46,260 nucleotides of DNA from Desulfobacterales bacterium (lineage in GTDB: Bacteria > Desulfobacterota > Desulfobulbia > Desulfobulbales > BM004), in the NCBI GenBank assembly GCA_021647905.1, contig JAKITW010000015.1:1-46260 (forward strand). The letters run 5' to 3'. Shown here in pieces: positions 31,668 through 39,593 of the stretch. The notes under the pieces are model-generated. The model searched no databases. It was given only the letters and a program-made list of their open reading frames with translations, and was not told where the DNA came from. Position numbers and translations under genes: made by a program. Position 1 is the stretch's first letter. Each line of letters begins with the position of its first letter.

Positions 31668-32939
31668 CTAGAACTTCATGGTCAGGCTGTTGGTGACCAG
31701 GGTGATATCATTGGGAGTACCCATGCCCTTGACAAAGTCGCCAACGGCCCAGTAGCCCAGGTGCAGGTCATAGGTCAGGTTGTCGAGCAGCTTGTAGGAA
31801 GCGCCCACGTTGTATTCCCAGCCGTAATCGTCAGACTGGCCGGCCGCCATGGTGTCCATGTTATCAGCATTACCAGTACCGATGGCGCCATGCAGGGTCA
31901 ACTGCGGGGTAACAGCCACGTCGACAAAAGCGCCAAAGGCCTGAAGACCTGCTGCCTGCAATACTGCGGGGGTGCGGACGCTGTCGCCGTTGAACACACC
32001 CATGTCAGGGCCGGTGATGATGTACAGCGGCTGCCAGTTAAAGCCGGTGCCGTTGCCGCCCAGGGCCGCGGTGGTATCGGTGCCACTATCCTCGCCAGTG
32101 GCAAAGAAGTAGACCGCGCCGGCGGTGACGTTGTCGGCAACCTGGCCGGAAACCAGGGCCATGCCGGCCCAGGTGTCCATGCTGGTGGTGGCAGTGGCAT
32201 CGCCAAAGGAATGCGCCAGTTCACCAAGGAGATTTACCGCGCCAACGGTTGCCGAGGCGTTGAACCACAGATTCTGGCCGTCGAGCCCGGTTGCGCCGTT
32301 ACGCACGTGAAAGTAGGCCATGTCGAATTTACCCATATCAGCCTTGTAGCCGATGCCGGCGTAGTAGGCGTCCGTATCCTGGTCAACCGTTGCACCGGTA
32401 CCGGCCACGCCGCCGTCCGCCTCTACCATCTTCTGGGTGAAGAACAGCAGGCTTACCGGAGAATCGCCCAGGAAGTTGGGCCACCACATCAGCCGGTGAC
32501 CAGCGCCAGCGTTGTTCAGGTAGGGGCTGCCCCAGGCGCCCGCCGGGGTGGTACCCATGCGGATCTTGCCGATCGGCGACATGTACTCCATGTAGATCTT
32601 GTTGGCGGTGATGTTGTTGGTGGTCATGCTGTTGCCCCACATACCCGCCGTGTTGGCAACGCCATTGGAGGTGGAGACCAACCGGACATCGGCCATCACC
32701 TTGATGTGATCGTTGACGGTCAGGGTCGGATAGATCCGGAAGTCATGCTGCCACCAGGAGTTGGTGCCTTCGCTGTTGTTGGTAACAAACGCCACGCCGC
32801 CAGCGGTGGTGGAGGCATCGCTGAGCATCTTGCCCTCAAGTTTGTAATAACCTTTTACGGACAGGTCCAGGGCCGAGGCAGTGGATGCCACGCCCGCGAT
32901 CAGGCCCAGGGCCGCTACGGTCGCTAATACTTTTTTCAT
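31668..32939 (-). CDS. Outer-membrane porin-like beta-barrel protein
   Basis: The 423-residue protein has a clear signal peptide (KKVLATVAALGLIAGVASTA, cleavage after ASA near 23). It then has alternating hydrophobic/aromatic strands and ends in a phenylalanine (SLTMKF), the barrel-assembly signal. Strand-like segments include HDFRIYPTLTVNDHIKVMAD, NKIYMEYMSPIGKIRMGT and YDLHLGYWAVGDFVKGMG. It resembles porin-like proteins of sulfate-reducing Desulfobacterota, though pore specificity cannot be read. AAGGAGATGAAGAG precedes the ATG and a strong terminator follows, so it is probably a highly expressed single-gene unit. Confidence 0.88.
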   Translation of the reverse strand: MKKVLATVAALGLIAGVASTASALDLSVKGYYKLEGKMLSDASTTAGGVAFVTNNSEGTNSWWQHDFRIYPTLTVNDHIKVMADVRLVSTSNGVANTAGMWGNSMTTNNITANKIYMEYMSPIGKIRMGTTPAGAWGSPYLNNAGAGHRLMWWPNFLGDSPVSLLFFTQKMVEADGGVAGTGATVDQDTDAYYAGIGYKADMGKFDMAYFHVRNGATGLDGQNLWFNASATVGAVNLLGELAHSFGDATATTSMDTWAGMALVSGQVADNVTAGAVYFFATGEDSGTDTTAALGGNGTGFNWQPLYIITGPDMGVFNGDSVRTPAVLQAAGLQAFGAFVDVAVTPQLTLHGAIGTGNADNMDTMAAGQSDDYGWEYNVGASYKLLDNLTYDLHLGYWAVGDFVKGMGTPNDITLVTNSLTMKF

Positions 32940-33169
32940 CTCTTCATCTCCTTGAACTTCTAAGATTCAATTTTGCGTGTTTTTTTTCACATCAAACACG
33001 CTGCCGTTTTCCCCTGCATCGAAACAGCCGACATGCAGAGGGGTTGCCTAATTCCATCACCCCCTTTATCTCAGGTGGTGGCCCCGCAACGTTGTTCCCC
33101 CAAGCGTTCCGGGTCCTTTAAATAGAATTAAGAAAATTGTGGTTTGAATACCGCTGTTTTGCAAAAAGG
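32940..33169 (-). promoter_or_regulatory. Leader and upstream region of the porin gene
   Basis: On the minus strand the leader contains an 8-bp hairpin GCGTGTTT ... AAACACGC (about 33003-32979) shortly before the AAGGAGATG ribosome-binding site, and a GATGCAGGGGAAAACGGCAG stretch before it. A structured 5' untranslated region is likely, but it matches no riboswitch class that I can recognise. CCACCACCTGAGATAAAGGG further up forms no clear promoter. Confidence 0.4.
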
Positions 33170-34888
33170 TCAAGGTTTTTTATCGTCAGGCGCAACATCC
33201 AGTTGATAGAACAGAATGGTGCTCCTGCCGCTGGCCAGGTAATCCAGCCAGCCGCTGCCGATGCCGGCGCCGACAAACAACTCGTATCTGTCCGGACTGT
33301 CCGGGTCAACCAGGAGCTGATAATCGGCAATATAGCCGCTGATTTTCCTGGTACGCCATAACTCGCTCAACCCCATGCCGTTCCAGGTCAGGCAGTAGAT
33401 CTCGCCGCTGGGATAGTTTTTCAGGTTTCTGAAGGCCCGGGTGGCGGTTTCAGAATTTCGGTTGACAATAACATCAACCCGGCCGTCCTGGTTCATGTCC
33501 CTGACAATGATCCGGCTGGGAAGGTAGACGCGCTCGTTGGAACCACCCGGCCGGGTGTCGTTGTCCTCCAGGTCCTGACCGATATAGCGGGTGGTGCCGC
33601 CGAAATACTCGTCGCTCTTCCACAGCGTCCTGCCGTTCGGTTCCAGCACCCGCAGCCGGTCCTTCTGATCAATGGTGATGATTTCGGCCCGGCCGTCTTC
33701 ATTAAGGTCGGCCAGGGCAAAGTCAAACAGGTTGATTGTGCCCGGGAGCCGGAGTTTCCGGACGATCTGCAGCTTTGCGCCGGTCTGCAGCTCGTAGATG
33801 CCCGGCTCGAGCGCGGAACCCTGGCCGGCCCGCTGGCCGATCAGGATCGTCCGGCCGTTATCCAGGAGCAGGGTGCGGAGATACCAGGGCGCCTTGGTAA
33901 AAATATAGTCGAATTTTTGCCCGTTCCACTCCAGGCCGAATGAACGCGGTTTTTTTTCATCGGCAGCGCTGACATAGATCTCGGCCCGGCCGTTGTTGTT
34001 CAGGTCAGCCACGCTCACCCCGTGGATGGAATATTCTTTACTCTTTATCGCGACCCGGCCGATCTCCTTCAGCTTATTGTTGATCCGGTGATAGATGTAT
34101 ACCCGTTCCTGGTCGGCCATGACGATATCCGCAACCGAATCGCCGTCCACATCCCCCACATCCATGTCCTGGATTCTCATGGAGATGTTCTGGCTTTTAC
34201 TGAACCCGGCCCGGCCGGTGATCCCCGTGGGCCGGATGATGTTGGAACCCATGTTGCCGGCAGATGGGTACATGAAGGCCCGGTCCGGATGGGCGGTTTG
34301 GAACGAGGAAAGCTCAGAGGGGGCCGCGGCCCCGGCTACGGCCCCGGGCCGGGTCTTGCCGAACACCTTTTCACTGATATCCCAGGCCATATGGTTGATG
34401 GCCGGCAGCACATCGTTTTCAGTGGGCGCGGTGGCGTAAAAGGTCTGCAAGGCCGAATCGCCGGCCATTGGGATGATCCTGGCGTCCAGACTCATGCTGC
34501 TGCCCAGGGCGGTGAGACTGCCGGCCACCAGGTAATCGGCCCCCAGACCGCGGCCCAGTTCCTTGAGAGACGCGACTGATGCGGCTCCGGGGTCGGAGAT
34601 GTTGCCGCGGCCCAGGGCCGCGGTCACCAGATCGTTGCTGACGATTCTGGCGCCGACATTGGCGGAGAGCCGGGTGGCGAGCATGTCCCGGATACCGTTC
34701 TGCAGATAACCCATGTCCCTGGCCGCGTTTACCTTGAAGGGGAACAGGGCGATGGAAATTTTTACGGGCGAAGCGGCACCTGGCTCGGCCGCAACGGCTG
34801 ACCGGTCCTGTCCGTCGATGAGCCCGACGAGCAACAGAATGAAAAAACAGGAAAAAATACGTTTGCCGAAAGTTGATAAGTTTGTCAT
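33170..34888 (-). CDS. Exported TolB-like/FG-GAP (VCBS) repeat protein
   Basis: The 572-residue product has a signal sequence (about 9-34, RIFSCFFILLLVGLIDG). An N-terminal alpha/beta domain reads ISIALFPFKVNAARDMGYLQNG ... ARIVSNDLVTAAL ... ELGRGLGADYLVAGSLTALG (about 45-145), like the nucleotide-independent CsgG/TolB-N-type fold. It is followed by a seven-bladed-propeller-like region with calcium-loop motifs: VGDVDGDSVADI, VADLNNNGRAEI, LADLNEDGRAEI and VRDMNQDGRVDV. It is probably periplasmic or surface-associated. The ATG at 34888 has AGG seven bases upstream; the longer frame to 34996 passes through repeat sequence. Function unknown; adjacency to the porin gene is suggestive only. Confidence 0.75.
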   Translation of the reverse strand: MTNLSTFGKRIFSCFFILLLVGLIDGQDRSAVAAEPGAASPVKISIALFPFKVNAARDMGYLQNGIRDMLATRLSANVGARIVSNDLVTAALGRGNISDPGAASVASLKELGRGLGADYLVAGSLTALGSSMSLDARIIPMAGDSALQTFYATAPTENDVLPAINHMAWDISEKVFGKTRPGAVAGAAAPSELSSFQTAHPDRAFMYPSAGNMGSNIIRPTGITGRAGFSKSQNISMRIQDMDVGDVDGDSVADIVMADQERVYIYHRINNKLKEIGRVAIKSKEYSIHGVSVADLNNNGRAEIYVSAADEKKPRSFGLEWNGQKFDYIFTKAPWYLRTLLLDNGRTILIGQRAGQGSALEPGIYELQTGAKLQIVRKLRLPGTINLFDFALADLNEDGRAEIITIDQKDRLRVLEPNGRTLWKSDEYFGGTTRYIGQDLEDNDTRPGGSNERVYLPSRIIVRDMNQDGRVDVIVNRNSETATRAFRNLKNYPSGEIYCLTWNGMGLSELWRTRKISGYIADYQLLVDPDSPDRYELFVGAGIGSGWLDYLASGRSTILFYQLDVAPDDKKP

Positions 34889-34924
34889 TAACGTACCTGT
34901 AGATGCGTATTCAGCATTGAACTG

Positions 34925-34960
34925 CAATAATCGAATGACGAACATCCGATTATTGCCTTT
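34925..34960. repeat. Short AATCGAA-family inverted motif upstream of the FG-GAP gene
   Basis: CAATAATCGAATGACGAACA then TCCGATTATTG forms an imperfect hairpin (CAATAATCG ... CGATTATTG). It is related to the motifs at 10615, 13285, 27807 and 35850. Confidence 0.5.
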
Positions 34961-35013
34961 ACCCCATATGCACACTCTTCTACCCTGATCGGTCAAGGAG
35001 GGGCAAGGTTTTT

Positions 35014-35796
35014 TTATCCCTTCAGTTTCCTCCTGATCATCTGCAGGTCCTCCCAGCTTGCCCTTTTCATTTCGGGATTTACGAGCAGAAACCCGGGATG
35101 AAAGGTCGGCATAACCGGGAGCGGATCAGCGTCCGGGTGGAGACGAAGCTGGTGGAAGCGGCCCCGCTGCCTGATCAGCGGCTGGTCCGACCCGGTCAGG
35201 GCCCGGGCCGCCAGCGGGCCCATAGGGCAGACGATCCTAGGGGCAACGGCCTCGATCTGCTGCCAGAGAAAGGGCCGGCAGGTATTGATCTCCTCTGCCC
35301 CGGGACCGCCGGCGGCGGCGGGCGATGCGCATTTGACCAGGCAGGCGAGGTATACCTGGTCCCGGGTCAATTGAATGGCATTGAGCATCCTGTCGAGCAG
35401 TTCGCCGGGTTCGCCGCTGAACAGGAGGCCGGTCCGGTCCTCTTCCGGGCTCGGCGAATCAGCCACCAGAAAAAGGAGGGCTCCGGGCTGTCCCGCGCCG
35501 AACACGATATTGCTCCGATGTTCCTGGAGTCGACACCGCCGGCAGTCCTTGAGTTCCGCCCGGATCCCGGCAAGCGATGTTGCGGCATTGGCCCTTGCCC
35601 GGGACGGAGAACCGTGGGAACCGTGGGTCGGCGGGGCGGGTCCGGCGGGGGCTGCGCGGCCCGGCCGATCGGGATCTTTCGGGGTCAGAAAATTAACCAG
35701 CTTGTCGGTCCGGGGATAGCTGGTGATTCCCAGAAAGCGATGATACTCGAGCAGTTGCCGTACTTCCCGGAGAAGGTCTGTGGGGTTACTGGGCAT
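35014..35796 (-). CDS. Family-4-like uracil-DNA glycosylase (4Fe-4S)
   Basis: The 260-residue protein removes uracil from DNA, judged by family. A low-complexity linker (about 45-80) precedes CRRCRLQEHRSNIVFGAG (about 92-109), which holds the first two cluster cysteines. The other two are in LVKCASP and EEINTCRPFL (about 159 and 175). IVCPMGPLAARALTG and MPTFHPGFLL (about 236-245, the His-containing motif) follow. The usual GEAPG active-site motif is replaced by VADSPSPEEDRTG, a notable divergence. The start is uncertain: the ATG at 35796 fits the family N-terminus (DLLREVRQLLEYHRFLG) but lacks a ribosome-binding site, and the frame extends upstream into a repeat. Confidence 0.82.
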   Translation of the reverse strand: MPSNPTDLLREVRQLLEYHRFLGITSYPRTDKLVNFLTPKDPDRPGRAAPAGPAPPTHGSHGSPSRARANAATSLAGIRAELKDCRRCRLQEHRSNIVFGAGQPGALLFLVADSPSPEEDRTGLLFSGEPGELLDRMLNAIQLTRDQVYLACLVKCASPAAAGGPGAEEINTCRPFLWQQIEAVAPRIVCPMGPLAARALTGSDQPLIRQRGRFHQLRLHPDADPLPVMPTFHPGFLLVNPEMKRASWEDLQMIRRKLKG

Positions 35797-35837
35797 GGAC
35801 GAGTACACGGTTCGGCGATTGGGGCATCTTGTACATT

Positions 35838-35946
35838 CATCTCCTTTTAACAATCGAATATCGAACAGTCGAGTCCCGAATTACGAATTTTTGTTTCCCT
35901 TCGTCACTCGTCATTCCTTGATCGTTATTCGATTATTATTACTCAA
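35838..35946 (-). repeat. 109-bp inverted-repeat pair, right copy
   Basis: This is the reverse complement of 27807-27915 with about three substitutions. One end (CATCTCCTTTTAAC) forms AAAGGAGATG upstream of the glycosylase gene on the minus strand, and the other end adjoins the 3' end of ftsB. Confidence 0.85.
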
Positions 35947-35960
35947 AGGCTCCTAGGAAA

Positions 35961-36263
35961 TCACTTATCCTTGCCGAAGTCGTAGACAACTTCGTCCTTC
36001 TTAAGCAGGCCGAACTGCTTACGGCCCACCTCTTCGAGATAGGCGGGGTCGTTTTCAATGCGGTTGATTTCTTCCGCAAGCGCCTTGTTTTCCCGTTCAA
36101 GCCGGGCGTTGTCGTTTTGGATCGCCGCCAGGTTTTTCCGGGCATGATAATATGTTAAGGTGCTGTGCGACGGCGCAAAGAGAATCCAGCCGGCCAGCAG
36201 CAGGGCCAGCAGAATGGAGCAGATGAGCAGAATTTTTTTTTGTGTCGGCGAATAGGGAAACAC
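35961..36263 (-). CDS. ftsB: Septum formation initiator FtsB/DivIC family protein
   Basis: The 100-residue bitopic protein has a short cytoplasmic N-terminus, one membrane helix (ILLICSILLALLLAGWILF, about 11-29) and a periplasmic coiled coil (ARKNLAAIQNDNARLERENK then ALAEEINRIENDP, about 41-73). It ends in the family motif YLEEVGRKQFGLLKKDEVVY. It belongs to the FtsQLB division complex that activates septal wall synthesis. The GTG at 36263 gives the normal length; the frame is open a further 51 codons through an 8-bp tandem repeat, encoding an implausible RFNDST-repeat extension. Confidence 0.88.
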   Translation of the reverse strand: MFPYSPTQKKILLICSILLALLLAGWILFAPSHSTLTYYHARKNLAAIQNDNARLERENKALAEEINRIENDPAYLEEVGRKQFGLLKKDEVVYDFGKDK

Positions 36264-36274
36264 GAGTATTTTTT

Positions 36275-36341
36275 CCGTTGAACCGTTGAACCGTTGAACC
36301 GTTGAATCGTTGAACCGTTGAATCGTTGAATCGTTGAACCG
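36275..36341 (-). repeat. Tandem 8-bp repeat (YCGTTGAA x8) upstream of ftsB
   Basis: Eight units of CCGTTGAA or TCGTTGAA run without interruption, ending with CCG. The array begins about 12 bases upstream of the ftsB GTG on the coding (minus) strand, so it lies in the presumed leader or promoter region. Confidence 0.9.
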
Positions 36342-36370
36342 TGATGGTCTCGTAGGTAAGAGAACCATGT

Positions 36371-36608
36371 GAGACTCCGAAAAGTCTGATTTTACCGCAG
36401 AGAGCGCAGAGGTCACAGAGTTAAATATGATAAACTTGTAAAAAACCCAAACGCTTCAATTGCCACTGAGTTAAATCAACAAGTTACAAGACGAATCACG
36501 TCCGTCGAGCAGGTTGTTGCGAGACCGACAATTATTTAAAATAATAAAAGTTCCTCTGCGGTCTCTGCGTACTCTGCGGTAAACATAATAGTTTTTACGG
36601 ATGCATCA
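36371..36608. repeat. CGCAGAG-type palindromic element, longest copy
   Basis: The left part GAGACTCCGAAAAGTCTGAT then TTACCGCAGAGAGCGCAGAGG and the right part CCTCTGCGGTCTCTGCGTAC then TCTGCGGTAAACATAATAG are inverted relative to each other and enclose about 130 AT-rich bases. Its left flank recurs inverted at 37200-37236 and its right flank (TAGTTTTTACGGATGCATC) recurs inverted at 38117-38137, so the three elements share outer as well as inner parts. Confidence 0.75.
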
Positions 36609-36668
36609 GCAACTATGATCCGTCTCTTGCTCGGATGAAAACTACCATAAAATAAGGATGAACTGCAA

Positions 36669-37088
36669 ATGGCTGACGAGTTCCCGTTCATCTATCTGGT
36701 CAGCGCCTGCATGGTTGGCCTGCGTACCAGGTATGATGGACAGACCAGGCCGAGCCCGGCGTGTCGACGCGCGATTGGAAGCAACATCTGGATCCCGGTT
36801 TGTCCTGAACAACTCGGCGGGCTGCCGACTCCCCGGCCGGCTGCGGATATTATCGGCGGGACCGGCGAGGAGGTCCTGGCCGGCCGGGCCCGGGTGGTGA
36901 CCCGGCAGGGCACGGATGTAACCGGTTTTTTTATAGCTGGCGCCGAGCAGGTCCTGGCCATTGCCCGGGCCCAGCCGGTGGCCGCGGTATTTCTTAAAAG
37001 CAGGAGCCCGTCCTGCGGCGTTTCTCCGCTGCCAGGGGTAACCGCGGCCCTGCTCCTGGCCCATGGTTTTGAAGTGCGGGAGTTTTGA
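36669..37088 (+). CDS. DUF523 family protein
   Basis: This 139-residue protein has the family's VSACMVGLRTRYDGQTRP start (about 11-28), IPVCPEQLGGLPTPRPAADI (about 42-61) and VAAVFLKSRSPSCGV (about 104-118). The conserved cysteines at about 14, 45 and 116 could bind a metal or cluster. The biochemical role is unknown; some relatives are fused to DUF1722. It stands alone between two CGCAGAG-type elements, with AAGGA about 12 bases before the ATG. Confidence 0.88.
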   Translation: MADEFPFIYLVSACMVGLRTRYDGQTRPSPACRRAIGSNIWIPVCPEQLGGLPTPRPAADIIGGTGEEVLAGRARVVTRQGTDVTGFFIAGAEQVLAIARAQPVAAVFLKSRSPSCGVSPLPGVTAALLLAHGFEVREF

Positions 37089-37100
37089 TGGCTTCGTAAC

Positions 37101-37236
37101 AACTGAATTTTTACCGCTGAGTACGCAGAGGCCGCAGAGAAAGTTGTATTGTTTTAAATAATTAGCCCTGCGTCCTCTGCGCTCTCTGCGGTGAATTCAG
37201 GCTTTTCGGAGTCTCATTTCATTCGCTTACCTGCGA
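37101..37236. repeat. CGCAGAG-type palindromic element, second copy
   Basis: TTACCGCTGAGTACGCAGAGG and CCTCTGCGCTCTCTGCGGTG (inverted arms) enclose a short AT-rich centre. The right flank, CTTTTCGGAGTCTCATTTCA, matches the inverted left flank of the copy at 36371. It separates the DUF523 and tatC stop codons, which converge here. Confidence 0.75.
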
Positions 37237-37241
37237 GTTCA

Positions 37242-37934
37242 TCATATTTTAGTGAACCGCAGGATCAGGATGCCCAGTTCGTAGAGCAGATAAAGCGGGC
37301 CGCCCATCAACAACATGTTTATCACATCCGGGGTCGGGGTGAGCAGGGCCGAGACAACGCTGATCACCAGCACTGCATAGCGGCGATATTTTTCAAAGGT
37401 CCGGCGTTGGCAGATCCCGACCTTGGCGCTGAATACCATAATGATGGGCAGCTCAAAGATGGTACCAAAGGCGAGAATGAACATGGCGACAAAGGTGACG
37501 AACTTGCTGACCGAGATCAGCGGTTGCAGCTGCACGGTCTGGAACCCCAGAAGAAATTTGATCCCCAGCGGCAGGGTGATGAAATAACAGAACCCGGCCC
37601 CGGCATAGAACAACAGGCAGGTGGATAGAACGAACCAGTTGCGGGCGCTGGTCGACAGGGCAAAGGATTTGCCCGCCGCCTTCCAGATGCTGTAGAGGAT
37701 GGCCGGCATCAGCACGAACAGGGTGGTAAGCAGGGAGAGCTTGACATGGGCGAGAAAGGGCTCGGCCACGGTAAAAAAGGCCAGTTTCTGGTCCAGCCGC
37801 TGCTGGATCAGCGCCAGCAGGGCCGGTGACAGGAAATAGACGCCAATGGTCCCGAGGATGATCAGCAGGCCCAGGAGACGAATGGCCTTCCTGAGTTCGC
37901 TCAGGGTGGAGATGAGTTGGCTGGCAACGGTCAC
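37242..37934 (-). CDS. tatC: TatC-family twin-arginine translocase subunit (divergent)
   Basis: The 230-residue protein has six predicted membrane helices and the family landmarks: LSELRKAIRLLGLLI at the N-terminus, FFTVAEPFLAHVKLSLLTTLFVLMP (about 53-77), LLFYAGAGFCYFITLPLGIKFLLGF (about 107-131) and VSALLTPTPDVINMLLMGGPL (about 196-216), followed by LYELGI. TatC binds twin-arginine signal peptides. The cytoplasmic loop normally holding an invariant Glu (E103 in E. coli) reads AAGKSFALSTSARNW and lacks it. No tatA or tatB is nearby. The start is a GTG at 37934. It may be a specialised paralogue. Confidence 0.85.
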   Translation of the reverse strand: MTVASQLISTLSELRKAIRLLGLLIILGTIGVYFLSPALLALIQQRLDQKLAFFTVAEPFLAHVKLSLLTTLFVLMPAILYSIWKAAGKSFALSTSARNWFVLSTCLLFYAGAGFCYFITLPLGIKFLLGFQTVQLQPLISVSKFVTFVAMFILAFGTIFELPIIMVFSAKVGICQRRTFEKYRRYAVLVISVVSALLTPTPDVINMLLMGGPLYLLYELGILILRFTKI

Positions 37935-38271
37935 GGTTTTTACTGTAAAATGTGAAAGGTGAAAGGCGAAATGTCAAAAAAAGATACAGAACCATGGGGT
38001 GATCCGGTTGTCAATCGCTTTTCCGCCGTTGACGAAAACGGCAAGGAAGGGTACATCTCATCGGAATCCGTCGGCGGAGTTCTCTGTCACTGAGCGGTTT
38101 GTTCAAAAGTCATTGGCGATGCATCCGTAAAAACTATTATGTTTACCGCAGAGTACGCAGAGGACGCAAAGAAAACATATTATTTAAAAACAATAAGCTC
38201 TGTGTTCTCTGCGCTCTCTGCGCTTATCTGCGAGTCCGTTATTGGTAATTTTTTGATAAGGATTGTCCATC
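37935..38271. other. Divergent spacer between tatC and serS
   Basis: A 7-bp-period run (GTAAAAT GTGAAAG GTGAAAG GCGAAAT, about 37944-37972) lies just upstream of the tatC GTG. A CGCAGAG-type element follows at 38117-38233, leaving about 38 bases before serS. Between them, 37980-38110 shows nothing distinct apart from presumed promoter sequence. Confidence 0.5.
38117..38233. repeat. CGCAGAG-type palindromic element, third copy
   Basis: GGCGATGCATCCGTAAAAACT then ATTATGTTTACCGCAGAGTAC matches, inverted, the right flank of the copy at 36371. The other arm is CTCTGCGCTCTCTGCGCTTA, and the centre is AT-rich. It lies in the leader region of serS. Confidence 0.75.
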
Positions 38272-39537
38272 ATGCTTGAGTTGCGGTTTATTCGGGAAAA
38301 TCTTTCCCTGGTAAAGGAAAAGATCGGCTTGCGGGGCATGACCAGTTCCCGCATCGAGCAATTCGAGGAAATTGATCAAAAGCGGCTGGGGTTGCTTGCC
38401 GAGGTGGAAGGGCTCCGGAACCGGCGCAACACGGTATCCGCGGAGATCGCCCAAATGAAAAAGGCGGGCCAAGACGCCCTGGGACCGATCAAGGAGATGC
38501 GGGAGGTCGGCGGTCGGATCAAGGAGTTGGAAAAAGAGTTGGCCGTTATAGAGGAGCAGCTCCAGGAGATCGTGATGGGGATTCCCAACCTCTGTCACGA
38601 CAGCGTGCCCCCTGGCGCGGATGATACCGACAACCGGGAGATCAAGCAGTGGGGAGAAGTGCCCGGGTTTACCTTCACCCCCAAACCCCATTGGCAACTC
38701 GGCGTGGACCTGGATATCCTTGATTTCGAGCGGGCCGCCAAGCTGTCCGGGGCCCGGTTCGCCCTGCTCAAGGGGCTTGCCGCCCGGCTGGAGCGGGCGC
38801 TGATCAACTTCATGGTCGATCTCCACACCCAGAAGCACGGCTACCAGGAGGTGCTGCCCCCTTTTCTGGTGAACTCCGCCTCCATGACCGCCACCGGCCA
38901 GTTGCCCAAGTTCGAGGAGGATCTGTTCAAGGTCCGGGACTGGGACCTCTACCTGATTCCCACCGCCGAGGTGCCGGTGACCAATATCCACCGGGACGAG
39001 ACCATGGCCGAAGCGGACCTGCCCCGCAAATATGTGGCCTATACCCCCTGTTTCCGCTCCGAGGCCGGCTCCTACGGCAAGGACACCCGGGGCCTTATCC
39101 GGCAGCACCAGTTCGACAAGGTGGAGTTGGTCAAGTTCACCACCCCCGAGACCTCGGACGCTGAACTGGAAGGGCTGCTGGCCGATGCCGAGGAGGTGCT
39201 GCAACTACTCAAGCTGCCCTACCGGGTGGTGGTCCTGTGCAGCGGCGATCTCGGTTTTTCCGCGACCAGGACCTATGATATCGAGGTCTGGATGCCGGCC
39301 CAGAACAAGTATCGCGAGATCTCCTCCTGCAGCAGTTTCACCGATTTTCAGGCCCGCCGCGGCGGGATCCGCTACCGGCCCGCAGGGAAAAAGAAGAGCC
39401 GCCTGGTACACACCCTGAACGGTAGCGGCCTGGCCGTGGGCCGCACCCTGGCCGCTATTCTCGAGAACTTTCAGCAGGCCGACGGCACAATAACCCTGCC
39501 CGAGGTGCTGGCCCCCTATTTTGAGAAGCGGTTTTAA
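38272..39537 (+). CDS. serS: Seryl-tRNA synthetase
   Basis: The 421-residue class II synthetase charges tRNA-Ser. The N-terminal coiled-coil tRNA arm (about 25-100) is followed by the catalytic core with PTAEVPVTN and motif 2 as [22 protein letters not shown] (about 258-279). [15 protein letters not shown] and motif 3 as [18 protein letters not shown] (about 381-398) complete it. Length is normal. The frame is open three codons further upstream, but the ATG at 38272 fits family N-termini (LELRFIREN) and has AAGGA upstream. Confidence 0.97.
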   Translation: MLELRFIRENLSLVKEKIGLRGMTSSRIEQFEEIDQKRLGLLAEVEGLRNRRNTVSAEIAQMKKAGQDALGPIKEMREVGGRIKELEKELAVIEEQLQEIVMGIPNLCHDSVPPGADDTDNREIKQWGEVPGFTFTPKPHWQLGVDLDILDFERAAKLSGARFALLKGLAARLERALINFMVDLHTQKHGYQEVLPPFLVNSASMTATGQLPKFEEDLFKVRDWDLYLIPTAEVPVTNIHRDETMAEADLPRKYVAYTPCFRSEAGSYGKDTRGLIRQHQFDKVELVKFTTPETSDAELEGLLADAEEVLQLLKLPYRVVVLCSGDLGFSATRTYDIEVWMPAQNKYREISSCSSFTDFQARRGGIRYRPAGKKKSRLVHTLNGSGLAVGRTLAAILENFQQADGTITLPEVLAPYFEKRF

Positions 39538-39593
39538 GGATACGGGTGCGGAGGATTAACCGGATTGGTTGCACCCCGTTGAACTGCTACGAC

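Noticed and set aside
31578-32927. 449-codon plus-strand ORF opposite the porin
   Set aside because: The minus strand has a signal peptide, ribosome-binding site, terminal Phe and terminator; the plus frame has none of these.
32940-33169. Riboswitch in the porin leader
   Set aside because: A small hairpin is visible, but none of the conserved cores that I know (for example of the c-di-GMP, cobalamin or glycine classes) could be found.
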